Assembly: GCA_947500545.1 (NCBI GenBank)
Contig: CANMSO010000011.1
Location: 1 to 64,000, forward strand
Direction: 5' to 3'
DNA: 64,000 nucleotides
Origin: an uncultured Aquimarina sp.
GTDB taxonomy: Bacteria; Bacteroidota; Bacteroidia; Flavobacteriales; Flavobacteriaceae
A program made the translations under genes and the position numbers. The notes beneath the pieces were generated by a model, which had not been told where the DNA came from, made no database searches, and saw only the letters and a program-made list of their open reading frames with translations. Positions 35,562 to 44,156 of the stretch are shown here, one piece after another; the stretch's first letter is position 1, and each line of letters starts with the position of its first letter.

Positions 35562-36245
35562 ATGAAAACAAAAGTTTTAATTCTATTAAGCGCATTCGCT
35601 TTAGTTTGTTCTGTCGATGCTCACGCTCAAAAACTAAAGAAATTTGGAGGTCTAACCGAAAAAAAAATAGGCCCTAAAACCATAAAAGTACCGTATACAG
35701 ATGTGGTATCCTATATGGGGTATGCCGCTCCTGGTAATGAAGATGAAGTAAAAGATGGAAAGAAATTCTACTATATTTATGTATGGGTTCCTGCGGTAGC
35801 TCCAGAACTTGGTGTGAGAATGATGTCACCGGTTGCGGGCACTAAAGTAAAAGGCGCGACAATGTCTAAATCATACGAAGAAAATGCCAGTTCTAAGGAG
35901 TATTTTGATACCTATATTACTTTAGAGCGCTCAGATATCATAAGTAAGGATAAGATTAGTGATGAAGCTGTAAAATCGGCAAACTGGACAACACTAGAAC
36001 GCAATGATGATAGTAGTGAGATGCCGAAGCAACCTAGTGGAAGTAGCTACAACTCATTATTACGATATAAAAGTGAAGCCGGGGATCCTCTTAAGGCTCT
36101 AACAGTTGGTCTTTACAGAATTGGTTTTACAACGTACAAAACAGGAGAAGTAAAAGGTACTTTCCTTGCACAAGTTGCCGCTCCAATTAAACTACCAGGT
36201 GTAGTAATGGCAAAAACTATTGAAGATTTAAAAAAAGGGTTGTAA
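35562..36245 (+). CDS. LipL32 family secreted protein
   Basis: The 227 residues carry a signal peptide ending AHAQ (about 22). The mature part closely follows the Leptospira LipL32 pattern as I remember it: VVSYMGYAAPG near 50, FYYIYVWVPAVAPELGVRMMSP near 69-90, and GLYRIGFTTYKTGEVKGTFLAQV near 186-208. LipL32 is the major surface lipoprotein of pathogenic Leptospira and binds extracellular matrix and calcium; homologues are known in a few marine bacteria. Here the signal is of the SPI type (the Cys in ALVCSV is not in a good lipobox), so it is probably periplasmic or secreted rather than lipid-anchored. It is a single gene. Confidence 0.85.
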   Translation: MKTKVLILLSAFALVCSVDAHAQKLKKFGGLTEKKIGPKTIKVPYTDVVSYMGYAAPGNEDEVKDGKKFYYIYVWVPAVAPELGVRMMSPVAGTKVKGATMSKSYEENASSKEYFDTYITLERSDIISKDKISDEAVKSANWTTLERNDDSSEMPKQPSGSSYNSLLRYKSEAGDPLKALTVGLYRIGFTTYKTGEVKGTFLAQVAAPIKLPGVVMAKTIEDLKKGL

Positions 36246-36278
36246 AATAAATCTTTCTAAGTAAGACATCCAACTATG

Positions 36279-36314
36279 TTATCCCTATGTTTTATATATA
36301 AAGCATAGGGATAA
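36279..36314 (+). terminator. Strong hairpin after the LipL32 homologue
   Basis: TTATCCCTATG (36279-36289) pairs perfectly with CATAGGGATAA (36304-36314), and the loop itself holds a TTTATATATAAA palindrome. No long U-run follows. It lies 34 bp after the stop codon and is probably a terminator or a 3'-end stabiliser. Confidence 0.6.
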
Positions 36315-36353
36315 TTATAATATGAAATCGGGTGTATGGTTATTCATTTTATA

Positions 36354-36878
36354 TTATACTCGTCTATTGCTCTTATGTTCTAAATCTATAGAAGCTTTCA
36401 TTTTCTCAACTATATTGTATGCTGCTGGACAGATAGCAACATTCTTCAAAGTTAAATCAGAGATCTGCTGAAATTTTTTGCGATTGGTATGTGGATATTC
36501 ACCACAGGCTTTTGGTCTCACATCATAAATCGAACAATAGTTATCCGCCCCAAGAAATGCACAAGGAGTTTCTTGAAGTACCAAATCATTATCTTCATCT
36601 CTTCTTAAATACTGAGATTCAAATTGACCAAGCTTCATTTTTAGATGCTTGGCTATACGCTCCACATCTTTATCTGTAAATAATGGTCCCGTAGTTTTAC
36701 AACAATTTGCACATTCCAGGCAATCCGTCCTCTTAAATTCTTCATCATGGAAATTTTGCATCATCTGATCAAGTTTCTTTGGCGGCTTTTTTTTAAGCTT
36801 CGTAAAGAACTTTTTGTTTTCGTTATGTTTATCTTTGGCCAGTTTTGGCAATTGATTTATAAATCCCTGCATAAACAC
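36354..36878 (-). CDS. YkgJ family cysteine cluster protein
   Basis: The 174-residue cytoplasmic protein carries the YkgJ-type zinc- or iron-binding cysteine cluster: CLECANCCKTTGP (about 55-67), then CAFLGADNYCSIYDVRPKACGEYP (about 102-125). The CxxCxxCC and CxIY..RPxxCxxYP patterns define the family. The biochemical role is not known, though some relatives are oxidoreductases or metal chaperones. It is divergent from the methyltransferase gene with a 47-bp gap. Confidence 0.88.
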   Translation of the reverse strand: MFMQGFINQLPKLAKDKHNENKKFFTKLKKKPPKKLDQMMQNFHDEEFKRTDCLECANCCKTTGPLFTDKDVERIAKHLKMKLGQFESQYLRRDEDNDLVLQETPCAFLGADNYCSIYDVRPKACGEYPHTNRKKFQQISDLTLKNVAICPAAYNIVEKMKASIDLEHKSNRRV

Positions 36879-36925
36879 AAATTTACGCGTTAAGAATTAC
36901 GATATACGATTTACCTAATTGAATT

Positions 36926-37639
36926 ATGAACAAAGATGTATTTGGGACAGCAATAATAGATTTTTACAATCAAGAATATACTGATGATATCATTGTGCAA
37001 GCTCCAGATTTTGATGATGACACCATTCCTGTTCCTTATCTATTCAGATCTTATTCTGAAATGCCAGAAATAGAACAGAAAGCACTAGATCTATCTTTTG
37101 GGAAAGTCCTTGATATAGGTTGTGGTGCCGGAAGTCATAGCCTATTTCTTCAGAATAAACGAGATTTGGAGGTAACGGCAATAGATATCTCTGAAGGAGC
37201 TGTATCTGTCTGCAAAAAAAGAGGAGTTCAACGAGCTTTTGTTCAGGATATTTTTGACCTTAAACAGCAAACATACGACACATTGTTACTTCTAATGAAT
37301 GGAAGCGGAATCATTGGTAGACTAGATCGTATTGATCAGTTTTTTATACATATCAAAACACTTTTAGCGCCCAGGGGACAGGTACTTATAGACTCCTCTG
37401 ATATTTCATATCTTTTTACTGATGATGACGGAGCCTTTTGGGTAGATGCATCTGCCGGATACTACGGAGAAATGCAATATAAACTTAAATATAAAGATCT
37501 GAAATCTGATTGGTTTGACTGGTTATATATCGATTATAACACTTTACAAAATGCCGCAAATACTCATGGATTCTTGTGTGAATTAGTATTTGAAGGGGAA
37601 AACAATGACTATTTGGCCAGGTTTACTTTAGTAGATTAA
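36926..37639 (+). CDS. Class I SAM-dependent methyltransferase
   Basis: The 237 residues have a class I Rossmann core with motif I KVLDIGCGAGSHSLFLQ near 60-76, an acidic post-I residue (TAIDISEGAV near 86-95) and DTLLLLMNGSGIIGRLD near 121-137. It has no signal peptide or membrane segment. The substrate is unknown. It is divergent from the YkgJ-type gene across a 47-bp gap, so their control may be linked. Nothing around it suggests a biosynthetic pathway. Confidence 0.85.
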   Translation: MNKDVFGTAIIDFYNQEYTDDIIVQAPDFDDDTIPVPYLFRSYSEMPEIEQKALDLSFGKVLDIGCGAGSHSLFLQNKRDLEVTAIDISEGAVSVCKKRGVQRAFVQDIFDLKQQTYDTLLLLMNGSGIIGRLDRIDQFFIHIKTLLAPRGQVLIDSSDISYLFTDDDGAFWVDASAGYYGEMQYKLKYKDLKSDWFDWLYIDYNTLQNAANTHGFLCELVFEGENNDYLARFTLVD

Positions 37640-37789
37640 TATTATTTACATTTTTGAGATCATTAAAAAAACATAAATTACTGGTACAATGTTTGTGGGT
37701 AGAAACCTGTTTTAAAACAATGTTAAATTTAGAAGCAGGTAGACAGTAAATTTGTTTATTTACCAATACTTCTTAAAAAAACGAAACTC

Positions 37790-38560
37790 GTGCAAATAGT
37801 AAAGTTCCTAGGTTATTTATTAATTACTTCATTTATTCTTGTTGGATGTTCTGATGATGACGATAACAACCCTATTACCAATCCTTCGCAGGTAGGCAAC
37901 AAACAACCTTTAGGCAGTTCTGCTAATGATCTTTTAAGTAGCACTAGATTTAACAGCTTAACTATTGAGATGGTTTCTGTAGAAGGATTTGAACCCACTC
38001 AGACGGCAATTAATTCCTTTAGACAATTTTTAGAAGATCGCCTTTTTAAACCAGATGGGATAACAATCAATCAACGTACAGTACCTTCTTCTAATACTGC
38101 TCCTTTTACTATCGAAGAGATTGTTGAAATTGAAAACAACACAAGGACCTTATTTAATGAGTTAGATGATATCACGGTGTATGTATATTTTGCAGATGGA
38201 AGTAAAGAAGATGACACTGCTGAACAAGTTACTTTGGGTTCTGCCTATCTTAACACATCAATGGTCATTTATGAAAACACCCTACGCAGTCTAAGCAACA
38301 GGCCAAACTCTCCGTTACTTAGCACCATAGAAACAGCAACCTTAAATCATGAGTTTTCGCACTTATTGGGGTTAGTTAATATTGGCACTCCCCTACAATC
38401 ACAACATGAAGACCCTGAATCTAACGGACACTGCAATGTACCAAGTTGCCTTATGGAAGCCGCAATAGAGTTTACCAGTGGTATAATGGGCATGGGAGAT
38501 ATAGCTCCAGAACTAGACGCACAATGTATCGCAGATCTACAAGCGAATGGAGGAAAATAG
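37790..38560 (+). CDS. Metzincin-like zinc metalloprotease lipoprotein
   Basis: This 256-residue lipoprotein starts at GTG 37790; the signal runs to FILVGC with Cys20, then an acidic DDDDN linker that in Bacteroidota often directs surface export. The zinc motif is H187-E188-F-S-H191-L-L-G-L-V-N197, a metzincin-like HExxHxxGxx pattern with Asn where the third His is usual, followed by a Met-turn (CLMEAA, Met near 222). Three of four Cys (HCNVPSCLM, AQC) cluster in the C-terminal third. It is annotated in relatives as a membrane metalloprotease. The substrate is unknown. Confidence 0.75.
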   Translation: MQIVKFLGYLLITSFILVGCSDDDDNNPITNPSQVGNKQPLGSSANDLLSSTRFNSLTIEMVSVEGFEPTQTAINSFRQFLEDRLFKPDGITINQRTVPSSNTAPFTIEEIVEIENNTRTLFNELDDITVYVYFADGSKEDDTAEQVTLGSAYLNTSMVIYENTLRSLSNRPNSPLLSTIETATLNHEFSHLLGLVNIGTPLQSQHEDPESNGHCNVPSCLMEAAIEFTSGIMGMGDIAPELDAQCIADLQANGGK

Positions 38561-38592
38561 ATTTTACAATTAACACCTCTTATTCTTGATTA

Positions 38593-40215
38593 TCAATACA
38601 CTTTTTTTCCATCTAAATAGGTAGCTTTTACTTTTATATTGGGAATTTTGTCTTCCTCGATTTCCATGATATTATCCTCTAAGATTACAAAATCGGCGAA
38701 TTTACCTGCGGTAATACTTCCTTTTTCGGTTTCTTCAAAATTACTGTATGCTGCCCAAATGGTCATCCCTTTTAAAGTTTCCTCCCGAGTTAATGCATTT
38801 TCTTTTTGAAAACCTCCATCTGGATACTGCTTCAAATCTTTTCGAGCTACAGCAGCATAAAAAGTATAAAAGGGACTCACTTGCTCTACAGGATAATCTG
38901 TACCCAAAGCTACTTTACCGGTTTTTTCTAGTAGCTTTTTGTACGCATACGCTCCTTTGATACGCTCGTCTCCCAATCGTTCATCTGCCCAATACATATC
39001 ACTTGTAGCATGAGTAGGTTGCACACTCATTACCAGATTATCATTAAGAATATCAAATTCTTCAGGGGCTACTACTTGTGCATGTTCAACTCTCCATCTA
39101 CGATCTGATTTATTCTGCAACACTTCGTAATATGTTTTCATAACAACTGCATTGGCAGAATCACCAATAGCATGGGTATTCATCTGAAAAGGAGATCCGG
39201 CTAATCGTTTTGCCAATTCCTTAAACTCATCATTGCCAATTACCATTGCACCATGATGCCCTTCATGATCACTATACGGTTTTTTTAAAGCCGCACCGCG
39301 AGATCCTAATGCACCATCTGCATATACCTTGAACGACGAAACATTTAATTTATCGGTTTTATGCACTCCTTTTTTTAGATAATGATCTACATAATCAGGC
39401 ACATTACTGACCATGGCATACATCCTTATATTTAGCTCACCTGTTTTTTGTAAGCTATCTACCAAAGCAATCACTTGCGGACTCAATCCTGCATCATCCA
39501 CAGTAGTTAGTCCATAACTAAAATTAATTTTCTCTGCATCTTTTAATGCCTGAACTTGTTCTTGCATTCTTGGTCCTGGCACAATTGCCCCAATCAATCT
39601 CATTGGGTTATCAATAAGCACTCCTGTTAGTTTTCCGTCTTTTTTAAGAATCTCTCCCCCGTCTACCTTAGTATTTACAGTGATTTTAGCCATATCTAAA
39701 GCCTTCTGGTTGACGAGTAATGCATGCCCATCTACTCGTGTAACTGCTACCGGAGTATCGGGAAACAAGCTATCCAATTTTTCTTTTGTGGGAAATTCTT
39801 TTACCTCCCAATCATTCTGATCCCAACCACGTCCAGTTATAAAACGTACATTTTTCTCCTTCTGAAAAGCAAGAATACGATCTAATACCTCATCATAACT
39901 TTTGGTTCCTCTAAGATCTACCTTTTGTTGTTGTAACCCAAGACCATAAAAATGGCAATGTGCATCAATTAGTCCAGGCACGATAGTCTTTCCATCGGCA
40001 TCTACAATATTAGTACTTATATAGTTTTTAAGTATCTCTTCGGTACTACCCACAGCTAAAAACTTTCCATCTTTTATGGCAAAAGCAGTAGCTTTAGGTT
40101 TAGTATCATCTACAGTATACACATTGGCATTAACCACCAATAAGTCCACCTCTACAGGGTCTTGACAAGAAATAAACAATATAGCTCCGACGAATAAAAA
40201 AAAGAATTTTTGCAT
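38593..40215 (-). CDS. Amidohydrolase family lipoprotein (YtcJ-like)
   Basis: The 540-residue lipoprotein has a lipobox FISC with Cys17, placing it on a membrane, which is unusual for amidohydrolases. The metal-dependent hydrolase core shows PGLIDAHCHFYGLG (about 80-93, HxH metal ligands), the metal/substrate HAIGDSANAVV (about 347-357), HAQVVAPEEF (about 378-387) and LGTDYPVE (about 443-450). The C-terminal KFADFVILEDN returns to the beta-sandwich. The substrate is not predicted. It is a single gene convergent with the metalloprotease gene. Confidence 0.88.
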   Translation of the reverse strand: MQKFFFLFVGAILFISCQDPVEVDLLVVNANVYTVDDTKPKATAFAIKDGKFLAVGSTEEILKNYISTNIVDADGKTIVPGLIDAHCHFYGLGLQQQKVDLRGTKSYDEVLDRILAFQKEKNVRFITGRGWDQNDWEVKEFPTKEKLDSLFPDTPVAVTRVDGHALLVNQKALDMAKITVNTKVDGGEILKKDGKLTGVLIDNPMRLIGAIVPGPRMQEQVQALKDAEKINFSYGLTTVDDAGLSPQVIALVDSLQKTGELNIRMYAMVSNVPDYVDHYLKKGVHKTDKLNVSSFKVYADGALGSRGAALKKPYSDHEGHHGAMVIGNDEFKELAKRLAGSPFQMNTHAIGDSANAVVMKTYYEVLQNKSDRRWRVEHAQVVAPEEFDILNDNLVMSVQPTHATSDMYWADERLGDERIKGAYAYKKLLEKTGKVALGTDYPVEQVSPFYTFYAAVARKDLKQYPDGGFQKENALTREETLKGMTIWAAYSNFEETEKGSITAGKFADFVILEDNIMEIEEDKIPNIKVKATYLDGKKVY

Positions 40216-40361
40216 TGTGTTGTTGAGTTTGATTTGTGTTTTCGAAGTTTAAAAATAGGGATATCTGGATAGTATAGAGGTTAAGATTTTCTTAATAAAA
40301 AACAAGGTTCGTCTTTATGACACGGACCACAATCCACTCTGCAATTATATCATTGTAATAG

Positions 40362-40381
40362 ATCCCAGCCTAGGCCAGGAT
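40362..40381. repeat. 20-bp near-perfect palindrome upstream of the DUF1569 gene
   Basis: ATCCCAGCCTAGGCCAGGAT pairs with itself except for two G/A-type mismatches, and it is followed by GACGGTCATG. It resembles the class of short intergenic palindromes that carry CAGGATGAC (compare 9891-9926). It may be a mobile repeat or a DNA hairpin. Confidence 0.45.
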
Positions 40382-40475
40382 GACGGTCATGTTTTACTTT
40401 CTTTAAGTTAGAAAATATAGTTACCTTGGTAATTATGTAAGTATTGGCAATTATTAAGTTAATATTAAAAGTGAA

Positions 40476-40928
40476 ATGAATAATTTGTACAATCCATCCG
40501 ATGTAAAAGAAATCATTCATAGATTAGAAAAACTGACAATTAACGCTAAAAGACAATGGGGAACAATGACAGTAGATCAAATGTTGGCGCATTGTAATAT
40601 ATCTCTTGAAACAGCAATGGGCTTAAACTTCCCAAAGAGAAAATTGATCGGTCGAATTTTTGGAAAACTTATTAAACGAAAATTTCTGGACAAAAAACCT
40701 ATGGTCAAAAATTCTATTACAGAGGATATGTATATCACAAGTAATAACTCACTAGAATTTGAAAAGGAAAAAAATAGAGCCATAGAACTAATAACTACTT
40801 TTTATGAAAACGGTCCCGAAAAATGTACAACTCATCCTCATTCATATTTTGGCAGACTAAGTCCAGATGAATGGTCTGTATTAAAATGGAAACATTACGA
40901 TCATCATTTAAGACAATTTGATGTGTAA
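40476..40928 (+). CDS. DUF1569 family protein (DinB-like four-helix fold)
   Basis: The 150-residue soluble protein resembles DUF1569, a DinB-like four-helix bundle. The conserved elements are RQWGTMTVDQMLAHCN (about 26-41), with a His in the usual metal-ligand position, and the C-terminal SYFGRLSPDEWSVLKWKHYDHHLRQF (about 123-148), whose KHYDHHLRQF helix holds the other His ligands. The biochemical activity of the family is not known. It is upstream of the small ORF and AraC regulator gene on the same strand, but an operon is not certain. Confidence 0.8.
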   Translation: MNNLYNPSDVKEIIHRLEKLTINAKRQWGTMTVDQMLAHCNISLETAMGLNFPKRKLIGRIFGKLIKRKFLDKKPMVKNSITEDMYITSNNSLEFEKEKNRAIELITTFYENGPEKCTTHPHSYFGRLSPDEWSVLKWKHYDHHLRQFDV

Positions 40929-40939
40929 AACATAGCTTC

Positions 40940-41080
40940 ATGGTTTATAATTTCAATTCAAAAGCAACGCTTCATAAGGGTAAAAATGAATACTTTGAAG
41001 AAAGAAATATTGAAAACCCAGTAACATATTGCCAAGCTATGACACATATATTTAACGTTAAACAGCATGTAAGCAAATAA
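40940..41080 (+). CDS. Possible 46-residue protein
   Basis: A short ORF fills most of the 163-bp gap between the DUF1569 and AraC-type genes and encodes 46 residues (MVYNFNSKATLHKGKNEYFE start, KQHVSK end). It ends 11 bp before the AraC-type start. No family is recognised, and it has no signal peptide or membrane segment. It may be chance. Confidence 0.25.
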   Translation: MVYNFNSKATLHKGKNEYFEERNIENPVTYCQAMTHIFNVKQHVSK

Positions 41081-41091
41081 AACTATTTGAC

Positions 41092-41886
41092 ATGAATTTT
41101 CTAAATAAAGGAGAATATACAGGAGAGATTATTCAAAGTCATCACATAGACAATAGTATCATTACCAATACCGTATATACATCGAAGAAAAATAATCCTA
41201 ATTGGCATTATCATGAAAACCTCCATATTTGTTTTGTATATGAAGGAGGGAAAGCAGAAACAAAGCATCAAACAATTTATAGCAAAAAAGAAGGTAGTGT
41301 CTTCTTTTATCATGCAGAAGAACTACATCGTTGGATATCTCCAACGCCAACTTCAAGAAGTGCTAATATCGAAATAGAGCATTCTTTTCTCAAAAAATAT
41401 GATCTTACAGAACAAAATATTAAAGAAGCTATTAAAACCAATGTAAATACCAAAGCATTGATCCTAAGAATGCAAAAAGAGCTACTTTGTTTAGATGGAA
41501 TTGATCAGTTGCAGCTTCAACATCTACTACTTGAACTTGTTTCCAATCAAAAACAAAAAACATATATAAATAACCCTCGGTGGGTCTTGTTACTCAACGA
41601 GCTACTTCATGAAAAATGGAATGAACCCATTGCATTAGAAGAAATCTCAAAACATGTAGGAGCACATCCTGTAACTATCTCTAAAAACTTTCGAAAATAT
41701 TTTCATTGCACTTTAGGAGAGTACAGACGTAAATTAAAAATAGAAAGAACTATTGATCTTATTAAATACACTTCACAATCGCTCTCCGAAATTGCATTCT
41801 ATTGCGGATTTACAGATCAAAGTCATTTTACAAGAAACTTCAAAGAACATACTGGTTTTTTACCTAGGGATTATAGAAAGTTTTAA
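41092..41886 (+). CDS. AraC-family transcriptional regulator with N-terminal cupin domain
   Basis: The 264 residues have a cupin-like sensing domain (about 30-90; NWHYHENLHICFVYEGGK and VFFYHAEELHRWISP) and a C-terminal AraC double HTH (about 170-264: ALEEISKHVGAHPVTISKNFRKYF, then SLSEIAFYCGFTDQSHFTRNFKEHTGFLPRDYRKF), which matches the family signature well. It lies 76 bp upstream of the S41 peptidase gene on the same strand, so it may control that gene. The effector is unknown. Confidence 0.9.
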   Translation: MNFLNKGEYTGEIIQSHHIDNSIITNTVYTSKKNNPNWHYHENLHICFVYEGGKAETKHQTIYSKKEGSVFFYHAEELHRWISPTPTSRSANIEIEHSFLKKYDLTEQNIKEAIKTNVNTKALILRMQKELLCLDGIDQLQLQHLLLELVSNQKQKTYINNPRWVLLLNELLHEKWNEPIALEEISKHVGAHPVTISKNFRKYFHCTLGEYRRKLKIERTIDLIKYTSQSLSEIAFYCGFTDQSHFTRNFKEHTGFLPRDYRKF

Positions 41887-41962
41887 GAAATTGGCTAATT
41901 TCATTCTATTTTTTGACACATAGATTCTATTACATTTACACACATCTATAACAAAGAATCTT

Positions 41963-43321
41963 ATGAATAATAATTCAAATAGCAAAAAAATTATCTTCTC
42001 ACAAACACTAATAATAATTGCAATTTCCTTAATATCTATAGGAACATGCGCACAACAAAATGCGATCAAACCTGTAGCTCAAAATGAACTTAATACCATT
42101 ATAGACTCTGTTGCTGTGATTGTACAACGATATTACATAAAACCAGAAATAGGTGAACAAATCGTAAATCGTATACGCACTAAACACAAGAATGGTCATT
42201 ATGACAACATTACCAATCCTCAAATACTTAATGATTCTCTTAGAGAAGATCTAAGGGCTATTAATGGTGATTTACACATGAACATGATTTATCGCTCTCC
42301 AAGAGAAGTTACCACCAACAACACTGAAGCCATACAAGTAAATGAAACAGGTTTGTGGACCAATTATGGTCTAAGCGAAATCAAAGTATTAGACGGTAAT
42401 ATAGGCTACTTAAAAATAAAGCATTTTACACAACACCAATATCTAGAGGATATAAAACCAGTGATAAAAAGTGCTATCGAATCTTTAAAAAATACCGATG
42501 CACTTCTTATAGATGTAAGAAACAATGGCGGGGGATTTGAAGACATGGTTGCTTATTATATAAGTTATTTTTTTGACAGTAAAACCCAAATTCACCTTTC
42601 TGATTATCGCTGTACATTACACAATCATACCTATGGTATTTCGACAGACCCAAATGTATTAGGCACCAAGCTTCCCAAAACCAAATTATACGTATTGGTA
42701 AATGCAAATACAGGATCAGCGGCAGAGTCTTTTGCCTATATGCTCAAACATTTAGGCAGAGCTACTATCATAGGTGAAACCACTATTGGAGCTGGAAATG
42801 GCGCTTCACAACACAAAATAAATGATCGTTTTAGTGTTCAGGTATCAAGTGAAGAAACCATAAATGCCGTAACTAAAACAAGTTTTGAAAAAGTGGGTGT
42901 CATTCCACATATCCAAACAACAAGCGCACAAGCTTTTAATAAAGGGTATAAACTTGCTTTAGAATATGCAAAAGAAAACAACAAAAGAGATATACATCCC
43001 TCTAATTATGAAAATTTGGCATCTTTTATTGTTACTCCCACAAAACATACAAACGTTAATACAAAAGACTATTTAAAATATATAGGAAACTATAAAAATG
43101 GGAATATACACATCGTTATCACATTAGAAAATGGTGTTTTATATGGCCAAGTGAAGCCGAAAAGGAGTAAAATGGAGTTAACACAATTGGAAGATCATAT
43201 TTTTAAAGTTGGTGAAATCAAAGAACGCATACAATTTGTACTAAATAAAAAAGGAGAGGTAATTCAATTAAGAGGAATAGATTCGCCAATGGAACTTGCA
43301 AAAATTTTGAATAATAAATAA
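41963..43321 (+). CDS. S41 family serine peptidase (C-terminal processing type)
   Basis: The 452 residues carry an N-terminal signal segment (about 11-30, ending TCAQQ), an N-terminal helical region, and a peptidase core (about 130-330). GYLKIKHFTQHQYLEDI, LLIDVRNNGGGFEDMV and NTGSAAESFAYML are visible. Ser252 in TGSAAES is in the catalytic position, and the oxyanion DVRNNGGG loop is present. No PDZ domain is evident between the N-terminus and the core. The C-terminal 100 residues (YLKYIGNYKNGNIHIVITLENGVLYGQV) resemble the accessory domain seen after hydrolases. It is probably periplasmic and is preceded by the AraC regulator. Confidence 0.85.
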   Translation: MNNNSNSKKIIFSQTLIIIAISLISIGTCAQQNAIKPVAQNELNTIIDSVAVIVQRYYIKPEIGEQIVNRIRTKHKNGHYDNITNPQILNDSLREDLRAINGDLHMNMIYRSPREVTTNNTEAIQVNETGLWTNYGLSEIKVLDGNIGYLKIKHFTQHQYLEDIKPVIKSAIESLKNTDALLIDVRNNGGGFEDMVAYYISYFFDSKTQIHLSDYRCTLHNHTYGISTDPNVLGTKLPKTKLYVLVNANTGSAAESFAYMLKHLGRATIIGETTIGAGNGASQHKINDRFSVQVSSEETINAVTKTSFEKVGVIPHIQTTSAQAFNKGYKLALEYAKENNKRDIHPSNYENLASFIVTPTKHTNVNTKDYLKYIGNYKNGNIHIVITLENGVLYGQVKPKRSKMELTQLEDHIFKVGEIKERIQFVLNKKGEVIQLRGIDSPMELAKILNNK

Positions 43322-43373
43322 GGATGTATTAAAGTTACGATTTTCTTAATATCAGAATTCGGATCATAAACAC

Positions 43374-44156
43374 TTATATCTCCTCATCACCATCTAAAAA
43401 TCGTTTTAGCCATCTTGACCGTTCTGGGCTTAAGGAAATAGCCTCATGATAATCAGGCATTATTTCGATCAATAATTGGCCCGGCTTTGAAGGAATCAAT
43501 TTTTTTATAGCATTTACATTTACCAAAAGTTGCCTACTTAATCGAACAAACTTTTCTGGGTTGATCATTGTTTGCAATTGGTTTAAAGAATAATCCAATG
43601 GGAATGATTTCTCATCAAAAAGCTTGGCAAAAACCAACTCATCTCGATAGAAATAAGCTATATCATCTATTTTTACAGGGATCATACTATTGCCTGATCT
43701 TAGTAAAAAACGCTTTTTATTGGCTAATTTATTTTCTTTTCGTATTAGTTGTACTAAATCCATAGTTTTGATGCTCCATTCTTCATCTATTCTAATTTTA
43801 GTTTTGTAAAACTTTTCTAAGGCTTTTTCTAAATCATCTTTACTAATAGGTTTTAAGAGGTAATCGATTCCTGTTGTTTTAAAAGCTTTTATAGCATACT
43901 CGTCATAGGCAGTAATAAAGATAATTGGAACATCGATCGTTGTTTCTTCTAAAATATTGAACGAGACTCCGTCTGATAACTGAATATCCATAAAAATTAA
44001 ATCCGGATGATCATTTGATTGAAACCAATTTATACCTTCGGTTACCGTAGCTATTGATGTAATGATCGTGATCTTGGGATTGATCTGTGCTATCATTTTT
44101 ATTAAATGATCTCTAGCAATTGCTTCATCTTCTATTATAACTGCGTTAATTTTCAT
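43374..44156 (-). CDS. LytTR-type response regulator
   Basis: The 260-residue response regulator has an N-terminal receiver domain (1-125: VIIEDEAIARDHL, LIFMDIQLSDG with the phosphorylation Asp near 56, ITAYDEYAIKAFKTTGIDYLLKP) and a C-terminal LytTR DNA-binding domain (about 150-255: KKRFLLRSGNSMIPVKIDDIAYFYRDE, PEKFVRLSRQLLVNVNAIKKL). It overlaps the sensor kinase gene by 11 bp and is the second gene of the pair. The pair is LytS/LytR-like (AgrA/YehT type). Target genes are not known. Confidence 0.93.
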   Translation of the reverse strand: MKINAVIIEDEAIARDHLIKMIAQINPKITIITSIATVTEGINWFQSNDHPDLIFMDIQLSDGVSFNILEETTIDVPIIFITAYDEYAIKAFKTTGIDYLLKPISKDDLEKALEKFYKTKIRIDEEWSIKTMDLVQLIRKENKLANKKRFLLRSGNSMIPVKIDDIAYFYRDELVFAKLFDEKSFPLDYSLNQLQTMINPEKFVRLSRQLLVNVNAIKKLIPSKPGQLLIEIMPDYHEAISLSPERSRWLKRFLDGDEEI

